DNA of 30,677 nucleotides from Gammaproteobacteria bacterium. GTDB taxonomy: Bacteria > Pseudomonadota > Gammaproteobacteria > Pseudomonadales > Azotimanducaceae. A program made the position numbers and the translations under genes. A model generated the notes under the pieces. The model saw only the letters and a list, made by a program, of their open reading frames with translations, was not told the DNA's origin and searched no databases. The stretch's first letter is position 1. Each line of letters starts with the position of its first letter. This document shows, one piece after another, positions 24,337 to 30,677 of this stretch. The stretch covers positions 1-30,677 of the forward strand of contig DMUF01000201.1 of the NCBI GenBank assembly GCA_003476445.1, in the 5' to 3' direction.

Positions 24337-26532
24337 TCAAAGGCGGGGCGGGCTGGTGGCCACCATATTTGACCGGAGTCCGATGTAGTCGGCGAGGACG
24401 TAGGCACTTTCCCGCAGGAGCGCGTCGCGAGCCGGATCCTCGAGCTCTTCTTCCTCTTCCTCGATCGCTGTTTCCAGCGCCTCGAGTGAGTCGACGGGCT
24501 TCTTGCCGAGCGCGCTGCGCAGACGATTCTCCACGTCTATGCGCCACTGATCCGCGTCGGCCTTCTCGCGCCGCCGCGTCTCCACGTTGAGCGAAACATG
24601 GGTTTCATCCGCAGTCTCTTTCGCCTTTTCGGCCAGCGCCCGCAGATAGACGAAGTCCGGATCCTCGGCAACCCGCGTATTGTGCCGCTCGGTCAGGGCG
24701 GCAACGGTCGGCGCCGTTTCCCCAGCGGGTTTGAACGGAGCAGGGTCGATCATGTCCCACGGCATCGCGTCATCCAGCGCGCTCTCGCCGATCTGTTCTG
24801 TGTCAAAGAGCTCCGGGAATGCGATGTCGGGCAGCACCCCGCGGTGCTGAGTGCTCTCGCCCGAGATGCGGTAAAACTTGGCGGCGGTGACTTTGAGTTG
24901 ACCGCGGTTGAGCGGAATGAGCGTCTGCACCGTGCCCTTGCCGAAGGTCTGGCCGCCGAGCACAAGTCCGCGACCGTAGTCCTGTATGGCGCCGGCAAAA
25001 ATCTCGGACGCGGAGGCAGAAAGCCGGTTGACCAGCACGGCGAGCGGGCCATCCCAGACCGTGCTGTCGTCGGTGTCGGCATAGACCGCAGCGCGTCGGT
25101 TGGCGGATTTCACCTGCACGGTTGGGCCGGACGGAATAAACAGGCCGGTGAGCGAGTCCGCTTCTTGCAGCGATCCGCCGCCGTTGTTGCGCAGGTCGAT
25201 CACAAGGCCGTCGACGCCCTGTGCCTTCAGCTCCTCGATCAGTTTGCGCACGTCGCGCGTGGTGCTGCGGTAGTTGGGGTCACCCTCCTGCATGGCTTTG
25301 AAATCCGCGTAGAAGGTCGGCACTTCGATAATGCCGATGCGGCGGGTTACCCCATCGATCTCCACCGGCAGTGTCTTGCTCTGCGCGGCCTGTTCCTCGA
25401 GCTGCACCGTATTGCGCGTGATGGTGATGACGCGTGTGCCCGAATCCTCGGCGAGTTTGGGAATGATTTCGAGCCGCACGCGTGACCCCTTTGGTCCGCG
25501 TATGAGTTCCACGACGTCGTCGAGACGCCAGCCGACCACGTCGATTAGCGGGCCGTTGTCGCCCTGCCCCACGCTGACGATCTTGTCAGAGGGCTTCAGC
25601 AGCCCAGACTTATCGGCGGGACCCGCGGGCACCAGCTCAGCGATGCTCGTGTGTTCCTCGTCACTGCGCAGCACGGCGCCAATGCCCTCGAGCGACAGTG
25701 ACATGTTGATGTTGAAGTTCTGCGAGGTGCGCGGCGAGAAGTACTGGGTGTGCGGATCATAGACCGCTGCGAAAGCGTTCACGTAGAGCTGAAAGACGTC
25801 CTCGCTCTTGGTCTGCAGCGCCTGCTTCAACCGATTGCGGTAGCGCTTGGTCAGCAGCTCCTGAATCTCGGGTAGCGGCTTGTCGCTCAGTTTCAGGGTC
25901 AGCACGGCGGCCTTGAGACGCTGGCGCCAGATACGGTCGAGCTCTGCTTCATCCACGGGCCACGGCGCGTTTTTGCGCTCGGCGTCCATCGTTTCGTCGA
26001 CCGTGAAGTCGAGCCGGTCGAGCCCCCGCCCAATCTCCGCGAGCAGGAACTGCAGGCGCTCCACCTGCCGGTGCTGGAACACGTTGAACATGTCATAGGC
26101 AGGGCCAAGTTCGCCGCGCACCAGGGCTTCATCAAGCCGGACGCGGTACGAGTCGAACCGGGCCACGTCGGCGGCGAGCAGGTACGCACGACCCGGATCA
26201 AGGAGTTCGAGGTAGTTGTCATAGACGTCGCTCGACAGCCCGTCACCGAAGCTCTTGCTCATGAAGTGGTTGTGGCGCAGCTGCTCGACGATGGCGAGGC
26301 TCGTGCGCGGATGAATCTCGAGCGGCTTGAGCGTGGGTGCCGGATCAGTCAGCAGACGGTCCGGCGCCGCCGCGGCTGCTGCAGCGGTTGCGGAAGACGC
26401 TGGCTTGTCGGATTCGGCGGCCACGAGCGGCAGCGCCGCGCCGATGCTGATGCCCATGACCAGGAGGCACGCAAGAAGGCGCATGCGCGGCTGCTGGTTC
26501 GGGAGTGTCTGATCGGTGCTGAAGCGATTCAT
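24337..26532 (-). CDS. prc: Carboxy-terminal (tail-specific) processing protease Prc
   Basis: A 731-residue periplasmic serine protease that degrades proteins with non-polar C-termini and trims cell-envelope proteins. A signal sequence ends near residue 39 (LPLVAA). The N-terminal Prc domain spans about 75-260, the PDZ domain about 283-360, and the S41 peptidase core about 395-580. The catalytic pair is S507 (SASASEI) and K532 (TFGKG), 25 residues apart as in E. coli Prc. A C-terminal domain ends with a strongly acidic tract (EEEEEE). It is somewhat longer than the E. coli protein (about 680). ATG 26532 is chosen; the open frame continues 80 codons upstream into the control region without a signal peptide. 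The Lon gene follows after 52 bases, and an FKBP lipoprotein gene is divergent. Confidence 0.95.
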   Translation of the reverse strand: MNRFSTDQTLPNQQPRMRLLACLLVMGISIGAALPLVAAESDKPASSATAAAAAAAPDRLLTDPAPTLKPLEIHPRTSLAIVEQLRHNHFMSKSFGDGLSSDVYDNYLELLDPGRAYLLAADVARFDSYRVRLDEALVRGELGPAYDMFNVFQHRQVERLQFLLAEIGRGLDRLDFTVDETMDAERKNAPWPVDEAELDRIWRQRLKAAVLTLKLSDKPLPEIQELLTKRYRNRLKQALQTKSEDVFQLYVNAFAAVYDPHTQYFSPRTSQNFNINMSLSLEGIGAVLRSDEEHTSIAELVPAGPADKSGLLKPSDKIVSVGQGDNGPLIDVVGWRLDDVVELIRGPKGSRVRLEIIPKLAEDSGTRVITITRNTVQLEEQAAQSKTLPVEIDGVTRRIGIIEVPTFYADFKAMQEGDPNYRSTTRDVRKLIEELKAQGVDGLVIDLRNNGGGSLQEADSLTGLFIPSGPTVQVKSANRRAAVYADTDDSTVWDGPLAVLVNRLSASASEIFAGAIQDYGRGLVLGGQTFGKGTVQTLIPLNRGQLKVTAAKFYRISGESTQHRGVLPDIAFPELFDTEQIGESALDDAMPWDMIDPAPFKPAGETAPTVAALTERHNTRVAEDPDFVYLRALAEKAKETADETHVSLNVETRRREKADADQWRIDVENRLRSALGKKPVDSLEALETAIEEEEEELEDPARDALLRESAYVLADYIGLRSNMVATSPPRL

Positions 26533-26616
26533 GAAGCCTGTCTTCCGTTGCGGTCGGAGTGCCGGAGGCGCGGGACAACAAGCCGACATGGCTGCGCCCG
26601 GTACGTTCCCTGTAGG

Positions 26617-26650
26617 ATACCTGCACTCGGGTATGGTGCACATGAGCACC
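26617..26650. repeat. Two small inverted repeats in the prc/FKBP control region
   Basis: ATACC/GGTAT (26617-26621 and 26630-26634, eight-base centre) is followed at once by GGTGC/GCACC (26635-26639 and 26646-26650, six-base centre). Five-base arms are short and may be chance, but two adjacent copies in a divergent promoter region merit recording. Confidence 0.3.
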
Positions 26651-26672
26651 CGATCACGTTTGTCGCCGCAAT

Positions 26673-26696
26673 ACCCGTAGGACGACCCGTAGGACG
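26673..26696. repeat. Perfect tandem 12-bp direct repeat between prc and the FKBP gene
   Basis: ACCCGTAGGACG occurs twice head to tail (26673-26684, 26685-26696). A partial third copy, CCTGTAGGA, lies at 26609-26617. The 238-base region (26533-26770) separates two divergent envelope-protein genes, so a regulator binding here could control both. Confidence 0.6.
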
Positions 26697-26770
26697 GTGG
26701 CGGTCTGCGCCGTCGACACAGATCATTCGGCGGCGCCCGGACCACGCCGAAAACAGAGGAAAGCTCCAAC

Positions 26771-27529
26771 ATGTTCAGAATGGTTCATGCCCTTGGCCGC
26801 GGCGCGCTGCTGCTTGCCGCTACGCTTGGTCTCGCTGCCTGCCAGGGCGAAGCCGATGCATCTGCCGCTGAAACCGCGGCGCCCGAGTTCAAGGATGATG
26901 CGGAGAAAGCCGCCTACAGTCTCGGGTTCCTGTTTTCCGACAATGTCCGCCGTCAGTTCGGTGATGACATCAATGTCGATGCCTTTCTGCGTGGCGCGCG
27001 CGATCAGCTCTCTGGGGCAGAGGCGCTGGTTGATGACACCGAGGCGCAGCGCGTGCTCGGTGAGTTGATGGAGCAGCGCCAGGCGGCCGCGGACGCAGAG
27101 GCGTCCTCGAATCTCGACGACGGTCTTAAGTATCTGGAAGAAAACGGTAAGCGCGAGGGCGTCGTTGCCCTGCCGTCCGGTCTGCAGTACGAGGTATTGA
27201 CTGCCAAGGACGGCGAAAAGCCGACAGCAACCGACACGGTAACAACGCACTACGAGGGTCGGCTGACCGACGGAACGGTCTTCGACAGCTCTTACGAGCG
27301 TGGCGAGCCGGCAACCTTCCCGCTTGATCGCGTCATTCCGGGTTGGACCGAAGGCCTGCAGCTCATGTCGCCGGGTGCCAAGTACCGGTTGTTTGTACCG
27401 TCGGAGCTCGCCTACGGCAGCCGCGGCGCGCCTGGCTCGATTCCGCCGAATTCGGCGCTCGTGTTTGATGTCGAGCTGATCTCGATTGATCGTGGCGGCG
27501 AAGCGGCTACCGCACCCGCGGCGGAATGA
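26771..27529 (+). CDS. FKBP-type peptidyl-prolyl isomerase lipoprotein (Mip/FkpA-like)
   Basis: A 252-residue periplasmic foldase that catalyses proline cis-trans isomerisation. The signal ends in a lipobox LAAC, with C24 as the lipidation site. Residues 44-130 form the helical dimerisation domain typical of Mip/FkpA/FklB (AYSLGFLFSDNVRRQ). The FKBP domain (about 135-240) keeps the active-site set: Y161, F171, D172, V188, I189, W192, Y215 and F232. Residue 25 is Gln, not Asp, so outer-membrane sorting would be expected. ATG 26771 follows AGAGGAAAG at suitable spacing. It is divergent from prc and overlaps the next small gene at ATGA (27526-27529). The context suggests an envelope protein-folding and turnover locus. 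Confidence 0.93.
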   Translation: MFRMVHALGRGALLLAATLGLAACQGEADASAAETAAPEFKDDAEKAAYSLGFLFSDNVRRQFGDDINVDAFLRGARDQLSGAEALVDDTEAQRVLGELMEQRQAAADAEASSNLDDGLKYLEENGKREGVVALPSGLQYEVLTAKDGEKPTATDTVTTHYEGRLTDGTVFDSSYERGEPATFPLDRVIPGWTEGLQLMSPGAKYRLFVPSELAYGSRGAPGSIPPNSALVFDVELISIDRGGEAATAPAAE

Positions 27530-27819
27530 GTCGAGCGTCGCAAAGCAACGGGGGCGCGGGGGCCGGGGCGCATGCAAAGCCCGGCAACCGCGAACGCGCT
27601 GCGCTTGAGCGGCGCGGTAGCGCGCTGGTGCGTGCGCTCGTCGGCGGCGCCGTTGCCGTTCTGGCTGCGCTTTACTGGCTGGTACGCGAGCTTGGGCTCG
27701 ATCAAGCGGAACTCCTTGATTTCGCGCTCACGAGCGTCGTGTTCATCGCGGTCTTCGCGATTCCTGGCATTGCCGTAGGCGCGCTGTTCGTGTTCCTGCG
27801 GCGCAGGCGAGGGGGCTGA
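27526..27819 (+). CDS. Small two-helix membrane protein of unknown function
   Basis: A 97-residue protein. A Gly/Ala/Arg-rich basic N-terminus (1-32) is followed by two hydrophobic helices (about 34-53 and 64-90) joined by a short acidic loop, ending in an Arg-rich tail (FLRRRRGG). By the positive-inside rule both ends should be cytoplasmic. I do not recognise the family. The ATG overlaps the FKBP stop as ATGA, a strong sign of translational coupling and of a real gene. A stable hairpin (27829-27855) follows. Confidence 0.72.
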   Translation: MSRASQSNGGAGAGAHAKPGNRERAALERRGSALVRALVGGAVAVLAALYWLVRELGLDQAELLDFALTSVVFIAVFAIPGIAVGALFVFLRRRRGG

Positions 27820-27828
27820 CGCAGATCA

Positions 27829-27855
27829 GCGCCCGCGCCGGTCGGCGGCGGGCGC
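27829..27855. terminator. GC-rich bulged hairpin between convergent genes
   Basis: GCGCCCGC pairs with GCGGGCGC (27829-27836 and 27848-27855), enclosing an inner GCCG-GT-CGGC; one G (27847) is bulged. It lies in the 57-base gap where the small membrane gene and the DUF1244 gene converge. No clear T-run follows on either strand, so a bidirectional terminator is likely but not proven. Confidence 0.5.
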
Positions 27856-27876
27856 GAGCCTCGATGAGGTCTGCGA

Positions 27877-28137
27877 TCACTTCTGATAGAGCGATTTCCA
27901 GGTCTCGTAGGGCATGCCGTAGACGCGCTCGCGCGCGGCGGCGTCTTCCAGTGTTACACCGTCCTCTTCAGCAGCTGCCCGATACCACTTGGAAAGACAG
28001 TTTCGACAGAACCCCGCCAGGTTCATGAGGTCGATGTTCTGCACATCTTTGCGGCTGTCGAGGTGCGCTAACAGACGCCGGAAGGCGGCGGCTTCCCAGC
28101 GCAGCTGCTGTGCTTCGTCGGCATTGATCGGTGGCAT
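27877..28137 (-). CDS. DUF1244-family protein
   Basis: An 86-residue protein with the DUF1244 signature: the block DVQNIDLMNLAGFCRNCLSKWY at about 31-52, including C44 and C47 (CRNC), and a C-terminal YGMPYETWKSLYQK. Members are short, wholly helical, soluble proteins conserved in Proteobacteria with no settled function; the CXXC pair could bind metal or be redox active, which is inference. ATG 28137 has GAGGA about eight bases ahead. It lies 69 bases downstream of yaaA on the same strand, so the two may be co-transcribed. Confidence 0.92.
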   Translation of the reverse strand: MPPINADEAQQLRWEAAAFRRLLAHLDSRKDVQNIDLMNLAGFCRNCLSKWYRAAAEEDGVTLEDAAARERVYGMPYETWKSLYQK

Positions 28138-28206
28138 GGTGTGTCCTCGTGGTGGCGTTTTCAGACCGGGGCGGGATCGCGGCGCAGAGCGTGTTCCAGT
28201 TTGTTC

Positions 28207-28980
28207 TCAGCCGCCGCCGCGCACGAACATCCAGCGCGCTTCGTCGGACTGTTCCGGATCGTACCGATAGCCCTCCAGATCGAAGGATTTGAGCTCTTCG
28301 ACCCGCGCTGGCCGGGTGGTGCTGGCCCAGCGCGTCATAAGCCCTCGCGCACGTTTTCCAAACATGGAAATGAAACGGTAGCTGCCATCGCGGTACTCGC
28401 GAAACACGGGCGTCACCAGGCGGCCGGCGAGTGCGCTGGGCTGGACCGCGCCGAAGTATTCGTCCGAAGCCAGGTTCACGACCACGGGGTCGGCCTGATC
28501 GGCAAGGCATTGGTTGATCGCCGTGGTGATCCGGCCGCCCCAAAAGTCGTAGAGGTGGCGGTGCTCTCCGATGCGCAGGCGCGTGCCCATCTCGAGCCGG
28601 TACGGTCGGATCAGGTCAAGCGGCCGCAGCAGCCCGTACAGGCCCGAGAGAATGCGCAGGTGAGACTGCGCCCAGGCGATTGCGGCGGGATCGAGCGTAT
28701 CTACCGCGAGACCTTGATAGACATCGCCGCGAAAAGCATGGATTGCGGGCCTAACCGCGGCCGCGTCGAGATCCGCAGACCAGGTCGCGTAGCGATCCGC
28801 GTTCAGCGCGGCAAGCGCGGGGCTCAGGCTCATCAGCTGGGCGATGCCCGGTGCGTCGAAGCCGCGCAGCGTACCGATGAGCGTAGCAGCGGAGTCCAGA
28901 AAGTCTGGAACGGTGGTGGGGTGGGGCGGAGGCGTGCTGTCGAAATCCAGAGTTTTCGCGGGCGAAATGAGCAGCAGCAT
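28207..28980 (-). CDS. yaaA: Peroxide stress protein YaaA
   Basis: A 257-residue YaaA (UPF0246) protein. The full family pattern is present: MLLLISPAKTLDFD at the start, FRGDVYQGL, LRILSGLYGLLRPLD, PYRLEMGTRL, the YDFWGGRIT block, VVNLASDEYF, and KRARGLMTRW near the C-terminus. In E. coli, YaaA limits free iron during hydrogen peroxide stress and is induced by OxyR; the biochemical activity is still not well defined, though it binds DNA. ATG 28980 gives the family start and follows GGAGG by six bases. An in-frame GTG at 28986 directly abuts that ribosome site and is rejected. It is divergent from bolA across a 149-base gap. Confidence 0.95.
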   Translation of the reverse strand: MLLLISPAKTLDFDSTPPPHPTTVPDFLDSAATLIGTLRGFDAPGIAQLMSLSPALAALNADRYATWSADLDAAAVRPAIHAFRGDVYQGLAVDTLDPAAIAWAQSHLRILSGLYGLLRPLDLIRPYRLEMGTRLRIGEHRHLYDFWGGRITTAINQCLADQADPVVVNLASDEYFGAVQPSALAGRLVTPVFREYRDGSYRFISMFGKRARGLMTRWASTTRPARVEELKSFDLEGYRYDPEQSDEARWMFVRGGG

Positions 28981-29041
28981 GCGCACCCTCCCAGGTGCTT
29001 GATCGGTGGGATCGAGAGAGGGGCAGTGTAGCGGAGCGTTC

Positions 29042-29071
29042 GTGAAAGGGTACCGACCCGATCGGTATACT
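29042..29071 (+). promoter_or_regulatory. Candidate sigma70 promoter of bolA-trhO
   Basis: GTGAAA (29042-29047, four of six consensus) and TATACT (29066-29071) are 18 bases apart. Transcription would begin near 29078, leaving a leader of about 50 bases before the bolA ATG. Confidence 0.5.
29051..29067. promoter_or_regulatory. Inverted repeat overlapping the bolA promoter spacer, possible operator
   Basis: TACCGA (29051-29056) and TCGGTA (29062-29067) are perfect 6-bp arms around CCCGA. They lie between the -35 and -10 candidates and touch the -10, where a bound dimeric repressor would block polymerase. No regulator is identified. Confidence 0.4.
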
Positions 29072-29129
29072 GCGTGCGCGGCCGCGGGGCCTTGCGCAGG
29101 ATGGAGGACAGGATGGAGGAGAAGACATC

Positions 29130-29456
29130 ATGACTCTCAAGGACACGATCGAACTCAAGCTTGCGGAGGCTTTTCGACCGCTCCATCTCGAGGTCGTTAA
29201 CGAGAGCGGCAACCACAACGTCCCCGCGGGGTCGGAGACGCATTTCAAGGTGGTGGTGGTCGCGGCAGAATTCGGGGACCAGCGCCTCATCGCTCGTCAC
29301 CGCGCGGTGAACGCGGTGCTAGCGTCCGAACTTCAGGGTGGCGTGCACGCCCTCGCTGTGCATACGTATACCGAGCCCGAGTGGCGCGCGCGGTTTGGCG
29401 CGGCCCCGCTGTCGCCGCCGTGCCTGGGCGGTAAAGCCGGGGAGTCCGAGGCGTGA
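29130..29456 (+). CDS. bolA: BolA-family protein
   Basis: A 108-residue BolA. The core follows the family: LEVVNESGNHNVPAGSETHF (about 20-39), FKVVVVA, RHRAVNAVL, and GGVHALAVHTYTEPEW. BolA proteins bind DNA through a KH-like fold and bridge [2Fe-2S] clusters with monothiol glutaredoxins; in E. coli BolA affects cell shape and biofilm switching. The C-terminal tail after EWRARFG is longer than usual and Gly/Pro rich. ATG 29130 has GGAGGAGAAG ahead. The stop overlaps the trhO start as GTGA. Confidence 0.94.
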   Translation: MTLKDTIELKLAEAFRPLHLEVVNESGNHNVPAGSETHFKVVVVAAEFGDQRLIARHRAVNAVLASELQGGVHALAVHTYTEPEWRARFGAAPLSPPCLGGKAGESEA

Positions 29457-30364
29457 ACGATGCCCCGGTCGCCATTCTGACCTTCTACCGGTTTGTCGAC
29501 ATCGATGATCCGGAGCGACTGCGTGCGGAGCTCGAGGCTGAAGCCATCGCGGCGGACCTGCGCGGTACGATCCTGCTGGCGCGGGAAGGCATCAACGCCA
29601 CTCTCGCGGGCCCCGAAGTGGCGCTCGATGATTTCTGGCAGGGGCTGACCGCGCGCGCGCCCTTTGCCGGGCTCACCTGTCGGCGGTCCCGAGCGCTCGC
29701 CGGCAGCACCGTATTCCGGCGGCTCAAAGTTAGGGTGAAGGATGAGATCGTGGCGCTGCGGCAGCCAGACGTCAGGCCGGCCGAGCGAACGGGCGAGGCG
29801 GTCGACTGGGCTCGCTGGCACGCGTTGCTTGACGACCCGGACGTGCTGGTCATCGATACGCGCAATGCCTACGAGATCGGCGTGGGCACGTTTCCGGGTG
29901 CGGTCGATCCCGAAACGCGATCCTTCCGCCAGTGGCCGGACTGGGTGCGCGAACATCTCGCGCCGGCGCAACATCGCCGCGTTGCCATGTTCTGCACCGG
30001 AGGAATCCGCTGCGAGAAGGCCAGCGCGTGGCTGCTCGGGCAGGGCTTTGAATCGGTCTACCAGCTCGAGGGCGGTGTGCTCGGCTACCTGGCCAATGTG
30101 CCGGCAGGCGAAAACCGCTGGAGCGGCGAATGCTACGTGTTCGACGCCCGCGTCGCCGTGGATGTGGCGCTCGCGCCGGGGTCCACTGTCCAGTGTGACG
30201 CGTGCGGTCGACCGCTATTGCCCGATGCGCAGGCGCACCCCGCGTACAAGCCCGGCATTTCCTGCCCGCTCTGCGTCGATGAGAAAACCGAGGAGCGGCG
30301 CGCTGGGTTTGCGGAGCGGGTGCGTCAGGCGCGATTGGCAGCCGGGCGTCGCGCGACCGGCTGA
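29453..30364 (+). CDS. trhO: tRNA uridine(34) hydroxylase TrhO (YceA-type rhodanese)
   Basis: A 303-residue TrhO, which hydroxylates U34 of certain tRNAs to 5-hydroxyuridine using molecular oxygen on the route to cmo5U/mo5U. The N-terminal domain (about 1-100) precedes the rhodanese domain (about 120-220) with active loop CTGGIRC (C181, C187). The C-terminus has two CXXC-like pairs (C248/C251 and C271/C274) that could bind zinc. Family blocks FYRFVDI, GTILLAREGINAT, KVRVKDEIV and YQLEGGVLGYL are present. The start is GTG at 29453, overlapping the bolA TGA, so translation is likely coupled. It converges on tesA with ten bases between stops. Confidence 0.95.
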   Translation: MNDAPVAILTFYRFVDIDDPERLRAELEAEAIAADLRGTILLAREGINATLAGPEVALDDFWQGLTARAPFAGLTCRRSRALAGSTVFRRLKVRVKDEIVALRQPDVRPAERTGEAVDWARWHALLDDPDVLVIDTRNAYEIGVGTFPGAVDPETRSFRQWPDWVREHLAPAQHRRVAMFCTGGIRCEKASAWLLGQGFESVYQLEGGVLGYLANVPAGENRWSGECYVFDARVAVDVALAPGSTVQCDACGRPLLPDAQAHPAYKPGISCPLCVDEKTEERRAGFAERVRQARLAAGRRATG

Positions 30365-30374
30365 ACGCTCGAGT

Positions 30375-30677
30375 TTACGGGGCGAGCAGCGGTTCGAGAT
30401 GCGGCCACAGGGTCTCGAGCATGAGCGGCTGTGCGGCGGCCGTGGGGTGAATGCCGTCCTCCTGCATCAGCCCGGGATCCAGCGCGACGCGCTCGAGCAG
30501 GAAGGGCACCAGCGGAACGTCGTGGGTGCCAGCCACCGCAGCAAAAAGTTCGTGGAAACCCTGCATGTAGCGTGGCCCGTAGTTCGGCGGAATCTGCATG
30601 CCCACGAGCAGGATCCGGCGCCCGCTTGCGGCGCGGACGAGCCCGTCCAGGTTCGTGCGGATGGTGTCGAGGGGGTA
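30375..30677 (-). CDS. tesA: TesA-type arylesterase / lysophospholipase L1 / thioesterase I, C-terminal part
   Basis: The last 100 residues of a GDSL/SGNH hydrolase; the 5' part lies beyond the window edge and the frame stays open to base 30677. The block MQIPPNYGPRYMQGFHELF matches the region of E. coli TesA before its catalytic acid and base, which here are in MQEDGIHPTAAAQP (the DxxH of the SGNH set). The N-terminal nucleophile block is not visible. TesA is a periplasmic multifunctional thioesterase, esterase and lysophospholipase. The gene converges on trhO. Confidence 0.88.
   Translation of the reverse strand, partial: YPLDTIRTNLDGLVRAASGRRILLVGMQIPPNYGPRYMQGFHELFAAVAGTHDVPLVPFLLERVALDPGLMQEDGIHPTAAAQPLMLETLWPHLEPLLAP

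Noticed and set aside
1..30677. Mobile element, prophage, CRISPR array, tRNA or rRNA gene
   Set aside because: I saw no transposase, integrase, phage structural protein, regularly spaced repeats or RNA gene signature; the gene content and base composition look uniform.

Overview
The window is GC-rich, densely packed chromosomal DNA. Its core genes look gammaproteobacterial: exonuclease I, an E. coli-type single-cysteine CysH, a GspA/GspB pair, Prc with a Lon-family protease, a DUF1244 protein, YaaA, BolA, TrhO and TesA. I cannot place it below class level. I found no rRNA, tRNA, CRISPR array, insertion sequence, integrase or phage gene, and no gap above about 240 bases lacks a gene. This looks like a stable housekeeping region rather than a genomic island.

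Layout. 1-1655 (+): a PuuD-like membrane protein and a membrane-anchored coiled-coil protein. 1666-5037 (-): an apparent operon of a PlsC/YihG-like acyltransferase, GspA (AAA ATPase with a peptidoglycan-binding domain) and GspB. 5191-6612 (+): sbcB. 6661-7973 (-): a ribbon-helix-helix protein whose stop overlaps the start of a response regulator with no recognisable DNA-binding domain. 8133-11862 (+): two different Nudix hydrolases, then a REC-PAS-GGDEF-EAL cyclic-di-GMP protein. 12012-16980 (+): a tight run of a cystathionine gamma-synthase-family enzyme, an SDR, purC, a small unknown, cysH and a histidine phosphatase. 17005-20945 (-): a two-domain sulfurtransferase and a very large exported protein of unknown function, apparently coupled by an overlapping stop/start. 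21040-21873 (+): an alpha/beta hydrolase. 21879-26532 (-): prc followed by a Lon-type protease. 26771-27819 (+): an FKBP lipoprotein and a small membrane protein. 27877-28980 (-): yaaA and a DUF1244 gene. 29130-30364 (+): bolA overlapping trhO. 30375-end (-): the C-terminal part of tesA.

Functional themes. Envelope quality control is the clearest: periplasmic Prc protease, cytoplasmic Lon-type protease and a divergent lipoprotein FKBP foldase share one locus whose control region carries a perfect 12-bp tandem repeat. Sulfur metabolism recurs (CysH, sulfurtransferase, cystathionine gamma-synthase family, TrhO rhodanese). Overlapping stop/start junctions are frequent (GTGA twice, ATGA, TGATG, and possible CTGA and TTGA), so translational coupling is common here.

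Nothing in the window is clearly a new defence or mobile system. The items most worth follow-up are the RHH/orphan response regulator pair (6661-7973), the roughly 1,000-residue exported protein with a possible CTG start (17005-20124), and the direct-repeat candidate operators at 5093-5137 and 26673-26696.
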